Source: CAYYNP01 sp964472545
GTDB taxonomy: Bacteria > Planctomycetota > Planctomycetia > Pirellulales > Thermoguttaceae
NCBI GenBank assembly: GCA_964472545.1
Contig: CAYYNP010000188.1
Location: 1-19,878 of the forward strand
Length of the DNA: 19,878 bases
Reading direction: 5' to 3'
This document shows, one piece after another, positions 1 to 7,030 of this stretch. A program made the position numbers and the translations under genes. Under the pieces are notes generated by a model. That model saw only the letters and a program-made list of their open reading frames with translations. It was not told where the DNA came from and searched no databases. The stretch's first letter is position 1, and every line of letters starts with the position of its first letter.

Positions 1-27
1 TCCGGGGACACCATACTAATTCCTTCC

Positions 28-220
28 GCGGGTGGCACAGGTTCTCGAACCCGTGGGGCAACGCCCCAAGAGGTTGTGTGGAGTCCGGCCGGCGGCGTGA
101 GCAACGGCTTGCCCGATGCAACGGCAACGATGTGGCGGGGCGCTGACTGGGACGGTAGACTGACTCGGAGACCCTCTGGTGGCAAGGCCGCCCCGGTTCG
201 AGAACCCGGTGCTACCCGCT
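28..220. repeat. Dispersed repeat, block 1 (~190 bp)
   Basis: This block is nearly identical to the one at 518-709, with about seven differences including one single-base indel. It starts with a GGTGGCACAGGTTCTCGAAC segment that contains a small palindrome (GGTTC-tc-GAACC). It ends with a second palindromic segment around CCGGTTCGAGAACCCGG (about 193-210) and CTACCCGC. The two blocks lie in direct orientation about 490 bp apart and bracket the small membrane protein gene at 278-460. No reading frame in it is convincing. It is best read as a non-coding dispersed repeat. Confidence 0.85.
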
Positions 221-277
221 GACCCTCCGCAACGACAGCCCTGACTACCGTTTGCACACGAGCATAGGACCTGCCTT

Positions 278-460
278 ATGGCTCAGATCGGCCTGCTGTT
301 GGTTTCCGCCGGCCTTATGTTCGCGGGTGTCCAGGCACTGCGAGGCAAGGAGAAGCCGGAGAACAAGACGCCGAAGGGTGTCGCGATTGCGACGCTCGTC
401 ATCGCGGTGGCAATAGCTGTGTTTGCCCTGGCTTTTCTTCCACGGTTGCTGGCATTCTGA
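278..460 (+). CDS. Small two-helix membrane protein (60 aa), function unknown
   Basis: I do not recognise a family. The 60-residue product has a hydrophobic segment at about residues 3-21, a short charged loop (RGKEKPENKTPKG, about 22-34) and a second hydrophobic segment at about 37-58. A helical hairpin in the inner membrane with the positive loop in the cytoplasm fits this. An AGGA at 266-269 sits 8 bases before the ATG and supports this start. The gene stands alone between two near-identical ~190 bp repeat blocks, with no co-directional neighbour nearby. The clean hydrophobic/charged pattern argues for a real gene. The short length leaves room for a chance ORF. Confidence 0.6.
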   Translation: MAQIGLLLVSAGLMFAGVQALRGKEKPENKTPKGVAIATLVIAVAIAVFALAFLPRLLAF

Positions 461-517
461 TAGGGCATCGTGACGGTCGTCTCGGTCTTCGTATGGCTGA
501 CGCGGGTGGCACGGCTG

Positions 518-709
518 GCGGGTGGCACAGGTTCTCGAACCCGTGGGGCAACGCCCCAGGAAGTTGTGTGGAGTCCGGCCGGCGGCGTGAGCAACGGCTT
601 GCCCGGTGCAACGGCAACGATGTGGCGGGGCGCTGACTGGGACGGTAGACTGATTCGGAGACCCTCTGGTGGCAAGGCCACACCGGTTCGAGAACCGGTG
701 CTACCCGCT
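518..709. repeat. Dispersed repeat, block 2 (~190 bp)
   Basis: Second copy of the block at 28-220, in the same orientation. The differences are scattered substitutions (for example AAGAGG against AGGAAG, and GCCGCC against GCCACA) and a one-base shortening near the 3' end. Its 3' part contains the perfect palindrome CACCGGTTCGAGAACCGGTG at 681-700, which could form a hairpin in single-stranded DNA or RNA. A 165-residue-class open frame crosses this area on the plus strand, but it is made almost wholly of repeat sequence and is not called. Confidence 0.85.
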
Positions 710-771
710 AGACTGACTCGGAGACCCTCTGGTGGCAAGGCCACACCGGTTCGAGAACCGGTGCTACCCGC
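646..771. repeat. 63 bp tandem duplication (two copies)
   Basis: Units 646-708 and 709-771 differ at one base (TGATTCGG against TGACTCGG). Each begins TAGACTGA, carries the palindrome CACCGGTTCGAGAACCGGTG (681-700 and 744-763) and ends CTACCCGC. The duplication covers the 3' third of repeat block 2 and is absent from block 1, so it arose after the blocks diverged. A partial restart of the block's beginning (GCGGGTGGCACG) follows at about 770. Confidence 0.85.
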
Positions 772-932
772 GGGTGGCACGCTGACCGGCGCCCGACTCC
801 GCGTCATAGGCCGGCTGCCGTGCGACGAGGTATCCTCCGCCGGTCCGGCGCCGTCGCAGGTCTCTTCTGACGATTGGGAATGGACATTCGATACTCTGCA
901 CAGGGTGATGGTCGCGATCACAGAGAAACGCA

Positions 933-3900
933 TTATGGTTGCGTGCTTCCGTAACAGATGACCTGCCCGTCGACGGTCGAAACATACAATCCACCGGCAG
1001 CGGCCGACATGCCGTCGAAGACCGGGGGCGACTCGAGTTGGATCTGTGTGATCTTCTCGCCGGAACGCTTGGAAAGGGCCCACAGTTCGCCACCCATGCG
1101 GCCATCGAACGAAGCCATCGGATCGTCGGGGTCTATCGCGTCCGGCGGGCCGGAAACGAACAGCGCGTTTTCGGCGGCAACCATGGCCCGTACGCGAAGC
1201 GGAATCCACTGGAACCACTGCGGAGGATCACGGCGAGTGAAACCGATGCCTTTGGGGACACCGCGGGTATACTCGGGGACGACCGGCTCATTGTCGTTGG
1301 CGTCGGCAAGGAGCAGGTATCCCTTTTGGCCCGGGGTGAACAACGGGCTTTGCAGGTTCCGCCTGGGAAACGCCTGCAGGGCGTAGGTGTTCTTGTCATC
1401 GACGGAGAGTATCTGGCCGGTCTTGGCGGCACGGTTCGCAATATGGAATCCGGGCCAGGTTTCCGAGTGCATCCAGTAGGTTCGATTGAAATAGGTGTCG
1501 TCCAGGAACCCTCCGACGGCAAAGATATGACGTCCGAACTGCCGGTCGCCCATGCTGCTGCCGCCAAATCGCTTCCTGTACTCTTCCGACATCTTGGGCC
1601 AGACTCGGAGTTGCCAGTCGCGTTGTACGACCTCATCCCTTTTTTGTGTTTCCATGTTTTCCGTGTACGGCTTGCCCAGGAGTTCCTCCATTCCCATGGC
1701 TTTGGCCTGCCCGTCGTTAGCAAAAGGAGCATAGGGGACGTCCTGCTGCTTCAGGGCAAGATCGAGCCGGTATTGGCCGAGATAGATGGATCCTCCTGCG
1801 CTGACGAGAACGTCGGAGAAGGCGCCCTCCATGTGATAGCTGGGAATGAAGGGCTTGTCGATCGCGTCGATTCGGGTCCTGGACCAGGAGTCGAGCCGGG
1901 TCTGATGTATCACCTTGCCGGTCGCCGGGTCGAGCCCATAGACCCGTATCCCGCCGTCGAGGTTCGTGGAGCGTCCGGCCGTGCAATAGGCCACGCCGCC
2001 TTCGATCAAGACGCTGCCATGCACGCGCCACGGCGATTCCAACTGATCGAACGCGATGATCCGCCGATCTGACGGCGCCGCCCGGAATCGCCAGGCCAAC
2101 TGGCCGTCGGACGCTCGCAGGCAATAGACCCAACCGTCGGTACAACCGAAGAGGATACGTTCACCGTGAACCGTAGGCGGGGAGTCGATTCGGCCGCCCG
2201 CCGTGTATGTCCACACTTGGCGGCCCGATTTCTCGTCGAGCACGTACACGGTGTGCGTGTCTTTGGAGACGATGACCACCCGGCCCGTCGCGATGACAGG
2301 CTGCGTCAACCGCCCGCCCAGTTCGACCGACCACCCCTTCTCGAGTGCCGTATCCACCGTCGTCGCCACGCCACCCGTCCGGCGAGCGTTCTGACGATAC
2401 TGAGGCCACTCGGAAGCCTGAGGCTTGACTCCCGAGGGCACAAACCCATAGGCCGGCCCCTTCTCGAACCGATTCGCCTCTTGTCCACTGCTCTCTTGTC
2501 CACGGGCCTCTGCTGCCTCGCCCGCAAACACGTTGAATCCCGTCAGCTTCACGCCCGGATAGCAGAAGCAGGGATTCGGCGGTACATAGAGCAGGCCGTT
2601 GCAGGGCAAGACACCGAACGTACACGGTCCACGCAACCAGTCGTTCTGGGTGTTCGGCCCGCCCGTAAGGCTGACAAACTCGACACCACGATTCGGAGTT
2701 AGGAGGTAATTCTCGGTGGCCTTGCCCGGATAGCAGCGGGCGTGATGTCCCGGTGTGTGCACGTCCGAGGCGTCCAGCGGCGGCATCGACTCGCCGGTGG
2801 CCAGGTCGAGGCTGCCCAGCCCCAACCAGACCCGATCCTTCGCCACGAAGAAAGGACTCCGTGGTCTCCCCGCAACACTCCAACGCTCTCTTCCGGACTC
2901 GGCATCAAGGGCCTTGATCTGCTTGCCGACGGCCATCAGAAGGTGATTCTCGTGAAGCAGAAGCTGCGTCACGCCGGTCACGGCTTCCTTCTGCCAGAGC
3001 TGCCCGCCGTCCTTCAGACCGCAACAGACGAGTCGTCCGCCGTTGAGGTAATACGCTTTTCCGTTGCTGGCGGCTATTGCCGCGTTGATCTTGCCGTCGT
3101 CCTGCCAGAGCTTGTCGCCCGACTCGACGTCGACGGCCGTGATCCGGTTGCCGCCGCAGCGGACCAGCAGAACGCCGTCTAAGTATCGCATGTCCCGTGC
3201 ATTCTCGGTGCCGGGAACATCCATCAAGTGCTTCCCCGTTGCAGCATCTAGAACCGTCACGGGGCCAGACGCTGTGAGCATCGCAAAGAGCCGATCTCCA
3301 CCCGCCACGAATCTCGTCGGCACGTCCCTGGGCGTACTCCGCAGCGCCCTCTTTCCCCACGCGTCGGCTCCCCAATGCGTAAGCGGCTTCTTCCAGAGCA
3401 AGACTCCGTTCAGCGCGTCCCTGGCCGTCAGCATCCAGCGTTCGGGTATGGGTTGGTCGGTCGTGCCGGGCAGGCCTTCATCGACCACATAGAAGATCCG
3501 GCCGTCGGCGGACACCATCGCCGACAGACTCGAAAGAAACTCATGGCTCCGCGACCACAGCGGGCCGCAGGCCCACTTCAGCCGACGCGGCGTGGCAACT
3601 ACCGAGTCGTTGGCCACGGCGTTGTTGTCGGGACCCTGCAGATGGTGGGACCAGGAGTCGATCGTCGGCGGTACCGGCTTGTAGTACACAAAACGACCGG
3701 CCGAAGGACGAGCGTCGACGGGAAGGAGACCCGCTGCCTCGTGCTTTATCGCGGTCGGCAACACGGCCGCGCCACGCGGCACCAAGACCCTCTCGATCTC
3801 CTCCGCCGACACCCGGCACGCGGCATCAGATACCAGGACCAAGTTCACCAGATTGTCCGCGTACGGCAGATGCCGGCCGTCGAACGTGTCGACCGAAACA

Positions 3901-4250
3901 GTGCCGCCGGCAGCGAGGGACGCTGTGCCGCCGGCAGCGAGGGGCGCTGTGCCGTAGCGTCCCAGCGAGCGGATGTGTTCGCGTGCCGCGGCCACTTGTT
4001 CGGCGTCCGTGTCGAGGCCGTGTACCAGGTAACCTTCGCCGGCGTACAACGCGGCCGTCAACCGCCCGTCGCCGCAGCCGAGATGGACGACCAAACCGCC
4101 CTTGACGCCGCTCTCACGGAGGATCTTCGCCGCATCGGGCGCGGCCTCGGCCGTGGCGGTGTCCGTGGCGACCGACCCGATGGCGATCGCCAGGACTCCC
4201 GCGACCAGGGTGATCTTCAAGAACTCACGACGATACGCATCCGTTTCCAT
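933..4250 (-). CDS. Tat-exported methyltransferase-like / PQQ-type beta-propeller fusion protein (1105 aa)
   Basis: The N-terminus carries a twin-arginine motif (YRREFLK, residues 6-12) and a hydrophobic stretch (about 13-28), so export by Tat is likely. Residues ~38-165 look like a class I SAM-dependent methyltransferase: glycine motif HLGCGDGR at 56-63, acidic D80 ending the second strand, and a VNLVLVSD strand near 135-142. From about 205 to the C-terminus the protein has PQQ/BamB-like propeller blades (repeats such as LDAATGKHL, VDVESGDKLW, LDEKSGRQVW). A central PNPCFCYPGVKLTGF segment (about 559-572) and WPQYRQNARRTG (about 615-626) separate two propeller halves. Substrate and activity are unknown. 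The ATG at 4250 has GGAG 7 bases upstream. A 24 bp tandem duplication (3901-3948) lies in the methyltransferase part. No operon partner is evident. Confidence 0.88.
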   Translation of the reverse strand: METDAYRREFLKITLVAGVLAIAIGSVATDTATAEAAPDAAKILRESGVKGGLVVHLGCGDGRLTAALYAGEGYLVHGLDTDAEQVAAAREHIRSLGRYGTAPLAAGGTASLAAGGTVSVDTFDGRHLPYADNLVNLVLVSDAACRVSAEEIERVLVPRGAAVLPTAIKHEAAGLLPVDARPSAGRFVYYKPVPPTIDSWSHHLQGPDNNAVANDSVVATPRRLKWACGPLWSRSHEFLSSLSAMVSADGRIFYVVDEGLPGTTDQPIPERWMLTARDALNGVLLWKKPLTHWGADAWGKRALRSTPRDVPTRFVAGGDRLFAMLTASGPVTVLDAATGKHLMDVPGTENARDMRYLDGVLLVRCGGNRITAVDVESGDKLWQDDGKINAAIAASNGKAYYLNGGRLVCCGLKDGGQLWQKEAVTGVTQLLLHENHLLMAVGKQIKALDAESGRERWSVAGRPRSPFFVAKDRVWLGLGSLDLATGESMPPLDASDVHTPGHHARCYPGKATENYLLTPNRGVEFVSLTGGPNTQNDWLRGPCTFGVLPCNGLLYVPPNPCFCYPGVKLTGFNVFAGEAAEARGQESSGQEANRFEKGPAYGFVPSGVKPQASEWPQYRQNARRTGGVATTVDTALEKGWSVELGGRLTQPVIATGRVVIVSKDTHTVYVLDEKSGRQVWTYTAGGRIDSPPTVHGERILFGCTDGWVYCLRASDGQLAWRFRAAPSDRRIIAFDQLESPWRVHGSVLIEGGVAYCTAGRSTNLDGGIRVYGLDPATGKVIHQTRLDSWSRTRIDAIDKPFIPSYHMEGAFSDVLVSAGGSIYLGQYRLDLALKQQDVPYAPFANDGQAKAMGMEELLGKPYTENMETQKRDEVVQRDWQLRVWPKMSEEYRKRFGGSSMGDRQFGRHIFAVGGFLDDTYFNRTYWMHSETWPGFHIANRAAKTGQILSVDDKNTYALQAFPRRNLQSPLFTPGQKGYLLLADANDNEPVVPEYTRGVPKGIGFTRRDPPQWFQWIPLRVRAMVAAENALFVSGPPDAIDPDDPMASFDGRMGGELWALSKRSGEKITQIQLESPPVFDGMSAAAGGLYVSTVDGQVICYGSTQP
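3901..3948. repeat. 24 bp in-frame tandem duplication inside the methyltransferase-propeller gene
   Basis: Two 24-base units (3901-3924 and 3925-3948) differ by a single base. On the coding strand they encode the repeated peptide LAAGGTAS / LAAGGTVS at about residues 104-119. This falls between the methyltransferase helix ending in EHIRSLGRYG and the segment DTFDGRHLPY, probably in a surface loop. It looks like recent slippage or repeat expansion. Confidence 0.85.
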
Positions 4251-4568
4251 TTTGGGCTCCTCGGTTTGTTGCTGGCCGTATCACAGGGTAGTTCGTTATC
4301 GACGATGTGGAGACTCTCGTTCGCCGACGGCCTTGCCAATGAAGTCGCCGGTTTCGAAAGTCGCGGCAGTTCTTATGGACGCACCGAGCGTAGCACGCGG
4401 CCAATCCTCGAGAGTGAGTTGATTCTATCATGACGGCGGCCGGGGAGTCGCAGATTGCCGTCTCAGAATGCCATACGCCGGCGTGCACCCCACCCAAACG
4501 GCGGGCTGAAGGCGGTACCAAGAGCCTGCGTGGAACAACGGCCTGCGCGTGTGGGTCGGACACGCTTA

Positions 4569-4666
4569 GGGCCTGTCCGGAAACAACTTCGCAGTTTTTC
4601 GGGCGAATCATCACACGGAGTGTGATGGCTACCATGAAGCGGACGAAGATGTTTCCGGACAGGCCC
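4569..4666. mobile_element. MITE-like element with 18 bp inverted repeats and a TTA target duplication
   Basis: An 18-base arm AGGGCCTGTCCGGAAACA (4568-4585) is matched perfectly by its reverse complement at 4650-4667. The trinucleotide TTA occurs directly outside each end (4566-4568 and 4667-4669), as expected of a 3 bp target duplication if the element is 4569-4666. The stem continues inward after one mismatch (CTTCG 4587-4591 with CGAAG 4644-4648). A nested hairpin ATCACAC/GTGTGAT lies at 4610-4626. There is no room for a transposase gene. The end sequence and 3 bp duplication resemble IS5-family ends of the TNA-target type, but that parentage is inference. Confidence 0.65.
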
Positions 4667-4677
4667 TTACTGCAATC

Positions 4678-4717
4678 GCGGGCGGCACGGGATCGAGAAC
4701 ACCGGCGCTGCCCGCTG
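4678..4717. repeat. Degenerate fragment of the dispersed repeat
   Basis: The segment starting GCGGGCGGCACGGGATCGAG and ending CGGCGCTGCCCGCTGG has the order of elements seen in the blocks at 28-220 and 518-709 (GGTGGCACGGGTTC ... GGTGCTACCCGCT), with many substitutions. It lies just inside the upstream region of the next gene. Confidence 0.45.
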
Positions 4718-4814
4718 GTAGGGCTTTCGGGTAGACTGAACGTGTTGTCTGTAGTCGGATGCCCATGGAACGGCCGTCGACGGCCCGTTCCGCTTCTCCG
4801 GTGGAGGAACCAGA

Positions 4815-5192
4815 GTGAGCAGCCAACACGATCCGGGCGTTAGGCCGCCCGACTCTCCGCCGAAGCGGCCACGTCTGCCCGTCTCACGCATCGTGCTGGG
4901 TTTGCTCTTGGTGGCGGTGATCGTGGTGGCCGTCTTCGAGTTTCGAGCGCGGTGGTCCCGAAGCGCGTCGTATGAGGCCATCGGCGCGGAGATGGAAGCG
5001 TGCAGCGCGTTGGTGCCCAAGAAGGACGTCAAGGCACTCCTCCGGGGCAGTTACACGCGTCTGCCGGATGAGCAGAGCGCGTGCGATATCGTGACCTGGC
5101 GGGGCGTCTTCGGCCGCTACGGATTCCGTATCGAGTACCAATACGACGGCGTCGCCAAGATCGCTCCTTTGGAGGAAGGCGGCGGCGATTGA
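4815..5192 (+). CDS. Hypothetical single-pass membrane protein (125 aa)
   Basis: I do not recognise a family. The start is a GTG at 4815, supported by GGAGG at 4803-4807 with good spacing. The product has a proline- and arginine-rich cytoplasmic tail (residues 1-23), one hydrophobic helix (about 24-42) and an exported domain of about 80 residues containing two cysteines (in EACSALV and SACDIV). It ends in an acidic/glycine tail. Positive residues before the helix suggest N-in topology. It is followed after 147 bp by a lipoprotein gene on the same strand, so the two may be co-transcribed, but the gap holds a degenerate repeat. No catalytic motif is visible. Confidence 0.7.
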   Translation: MSSQHDPGVRPPDSPPKRPRLPVSRIVLGLLLVAVIVVAVFEFRARWSRSASYEAIGAEMEACSALVPKKDVKALLRGSYTRLPDEQSACDIVTWRGVFGRYGFRIEYQYDGVAKIAPLEEGGGD

Positions 5193-5270
5193 GCGGTTTT
5201 TGCGACGGCCGCCGGCAGTGTCGCCATGGCACGCGCTGGCCGGCCGGCGCGCTGCGAGATATCCCGCAAG

Positions 5271-5313
5271 TGACACGGGTTGTTGAACGTTTGAGAATCG
5301 GTGCTGCTCGCTG
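5271..5313. repeat. Degenerate fragment of the dispersed repeat
   Basis: TGACACGGGTTGTTGAACGT followed by GAGAATCGGTGCTGCTCGCTGG resembles the GGCACGGGTTCTCGAACCCGT and GAGAACCGGTGCTACCCGCT halves of the blocks near the left end of the window, compacted and diverged. It sits between the genes at 4815 and 5340. Confidence 0.4.
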
Positions 5314-5339
5314 GGGGCGTTGTATGCAGGAGATGGAGG

Positions 5340-6281
5340 ATGAAGACGAGTGTACACTCACTACCGTGCTTAGTCCTAACGACTGCATTGGCGGCTTGTA
5401 GCGCGGACACGGACGGAGCGAAACGCTCAACGGACACGGACGCAGCGGCGGAACCGGTGCGGCAGAATCTCCAGGACACGGACGCGGACGGAGCGAAGTC
5501 CTGGAAGGAAGCGGAGGCCGCGGCGGAGCGGTTGCGTGGGAAGATCCGCGATGAGGTCAAATCGCTGGGCGAGCACGCCTGGGCCGGCGAGTACTACTAT
5601 GGGGACGGTCTGGGTGTGAACGTCGCCTTCATGCTGGCTCCACGGGCCGGCTACGTCTTCGAGTGGCACGGTTGCCTGGGCCTGTACGATCGGAACTATG
5701 GGAAAGTGTCCTACTCGAACGGCGCCATCCATCTGCAATTCACGTATCCCAACCAGCGAAGAGGGTTCGGGGGGATAGCGCCGGAGTTGGTCCCGGTGTC
5801 TTGGGGAGAACGGACCTACTTGATCCCCGCGGACGACGTGGTGGGCTTCTGCAACGAGGTGAACTCGGGATCGGAACCCCGAGGGTACGTGCATGGGAAC
5901 TGCCTCTTGCGGAGCGGTGATGAGGAGAAAGTCGTGGGCGGCTTCCCGGACGTCCCGCAGCCGTTTCGCAACTACCTACTGAAGATGCCGATCGAGGCCA
6001 AGATCGTCGCCGTCGGTTCCCCGACGACGCGGCCCAGCGTCGGCGGAGGGAAGTTCAGGGAGAACACGGTCACGGTGGACAAAGGGCGGCAGGCAGGGCT
6101 GCTCGCGGGCATGAAGTTGTACGTCTTCAAGCCGTTCAGCGTGGTCAATTGGATAGACGTCACCGATGTCCGGGAGAATGAGGCGCAAGGCACGATGACC
6201 CGAGTGTTGGAAGATGAACCGGGCCCGGAGGTAGGATGGGAGCTGTCCACACGGTCACGCTGGGCTGGTGATGGATATTAG
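5340..6281 (+). CDS. Predicted lipoprotein of unknown function (313 aa)
   Basis: The N-terminus is a lipoprotein signal: MKTSVHS, a hydrophobic core, then LAAC with the lipidated cysteine at residue 20. I chose the ATG at 5340 over an in-frame upstream start at 5301 because only it places the signal peptide at the N-terminus. AGGAG at 5328-5332 lies 7 bases before it. Residues 21-70 form a charged linker with DTDGAK / DTDAAAE / DTDADGAK repeats and a short helical stretch. Residues ~80-190 are a globular domain with WAGEYYYGDGLGVN and FEWHGCLGLYDRNYG. The C-terminal part has VTVDKGRQAGLLAGMKLYVF (about 244-263), resembling the small beta-rich C-terminal domain of FlgT-type proteins; that resemblance is tentative. 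It is probably membrane-anchored, facing the periplasm. Confidence 0.78.
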   Translation: MKTSVHSLPCLVLTTALAACSADTDGAKRSTDTDAAAEPVRQNLQDTDADGAKSWKEAEAAAERLRGKIRDEVKSLGEHAWAGEYYYGDGLGVNVAFMLAPRAGYVFEWHGCLGLYDRNYGKVSYSNGAIHLQFTYPNQRRGFGGIAPELVPVSWGERTYLIPADDVVGFCNEVNSGSEPRGYVHGNCLLRSGDEEKVVGGFPDVPQPFRNYLLKMPIEAKIVAVGSPTTRPSVGGGKFRENTVTVDKGRQAGLLAGMKLYVFKPFSVVNWIDVTDVRENEAQGTMTRVLEDEPGPEVGWELSTRSRWAGDGY

Positions 6282-6330
6282 GCGGCATGCAACGGCTACT
6301 TGGCGAAGCGGATAGACAACGGGTAGCGAC

Positions 6331-6768
6331 ATGGCCAACTGGGATTTCGTCTTTCCGCTGAACGAAGAGGCTCTCGCGTGGCTGGATGAACAAGGCCTTG
6401 CGCATCCACCGCTGGCGGCGGGCAATCGCCTTCCGTCTTCCGGTGAGATTGCCGACGCCGTGAAGACCGTCGGCGCGCCGCTGGAGGAATTGCAGGTTGA
6501 CCTCGATCTGGAGGATCGCGATCGCGTCCCGGACGAGTGCTTCAAGATGCGTGGGGAGATCACGGCGGAACTGCGCGTGTTGCGTCGCCTGAGTGAGTCG
6601 TGTGGTCAATTCTGGATGTATCCGGACACGGGCGAGGTTGCCGTGATTGTCGACGAATCGACGGATCCCGTTGTTGTCGGCGCGTTGTGGCGCGAGGCGA
6701 CGGGGCGCGACAACTCATGGGAGTTCTTCCACGAACGGCGCTATGCCAAATCGCCCCCAAGCGAATAG
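6331..6768 (+). CDS. Hypothetical soluble protein (145 aa)
   Basis: No family is recognised. The protein has no signal peptide or membrane helix and is acidic, beginning MANWDFVFPLNEEALAWLDE. Its middle contains alternating charge suggestive of helices (EELQVDLDLEDRDRVPDE). The later segment GQFWMYPDTGEVAVIVDES looks like a beta-hairpin. It starts 49 bases after the lipoprotein gene on the same strand and may share its transcript. The ribosome binding site is weak (an AACGGG stretch upstream). Codon use matches the surrounding genes, which supports it being real. Confidence 0.65.
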   Translation: MANWDFVFPLNEEALAWLDEQGLAHPPLAAGNRLPSSGEIADAVKTVGAPLEELQVDLDLEDRDRVPDECFKMRGEITAELRVLRRLSESCGQFWMYPDTGEVAVIVDESTDPVVVGALWREATGRDNSWEFFHERRYAKSPPSE

Positions 6769-6820
6769 CGGAAGATAGACTCGACGTACGTAGCACGGCG
6801 GAGCGGCCATTAGAGAAGAG

Positions 6821-6889
6821 ATGGGCGATCTGCTCGATCTGATGGGCGAGCCGCCGAAGCGCAAGGCGTGGTGGCAGTTTTGGAAGTAG
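6821..6889 (+). CDS. Possible 22-residue small protein or gene remnant
   Basis: The ATG at 6821 follows an AGAGAAGAG purine stretch and encodes a 22-residue peptide with an acidic/hydrophobic first half (GDLLDLMGE) and a basic, tryptophan-rich tail (KRKAWWQFWK) before TAG. The frame is open back to a TAG at 6791, so it could instead be the surviving 3' end of a longer decayed gene. The tail could bind membrane, but nothing else supports expression. Confidence 0.25.
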   Translation: MGDLLDLMGEPPKRKAWWQFWK

Positions 6890-7020
6890 GGGAGAGGAGG
6901 CGGTGGGCTGCTGCGGCACCGCCAGGTGCACGTCAGGCGGATAATGGTGAATGTCGGGAATGGACGGATTGGGCAGTCTCTAGTTTCATACTGTAGCATC
7001 GCAGTGAGCTAGAGTTTAGC

Positions 7021-7024
7021 GGAG
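7021..7024 (+). promoter_or_regulatory. Ribosome binding site GGAG for the HD-GYP gene
   Basis: GGAG lies 6 bases before a TTG codon at 7031. The next in-frame candidate, ATG at 7088, has only a weak GGTGG upstream, so this site favours the TTG start. Confidence 0.55.
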
Positions 7025-7030
7025 TCTTGA

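Larger units (their letters stand above)
4251..4814. other. Intergenic region (564 bp) between divergently oriented genes
   Basis: It holds the 5' region of the propeller gene (minus strand), the MITE-like element at 4569-4666, a degenerate piece of the dispersed repeat at about 4678-4717, and the 5' region of the plus-strand gene starting at 4815. Open frames crossing it on both strands lack recognisable domains and ribosome binding sites. No promoter stands out clearly. Confidence 0.6.

Noticed and set aside
675..712. tRNA-like T-arm (GGTTCGA within a CCGG stem)
   Set aside because: No acceptor, D or anticodon arms can be placed around it, and the palindrome explains the motif.
28..771. 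CRISPR array
   Set aside because: The repeats are of uneven length (190 and 63 bp), with no regular spacers and no cas genes.
470..961. Open frame of 163 codons on the plus strand
   Set aside because: It consists largely of the dispersed repeat and its 63 bp duplication, has no ribosome binding site and no domain, and runs into the end of the propeller gene.
283..1218. Open frame of 311 codons on the minus strand
   Set aside because: It lies opposite the small membrane protein, through the repeats and over the propeller gene's 3' end in another frame; the translation is arginine/proline-rich with no domain.
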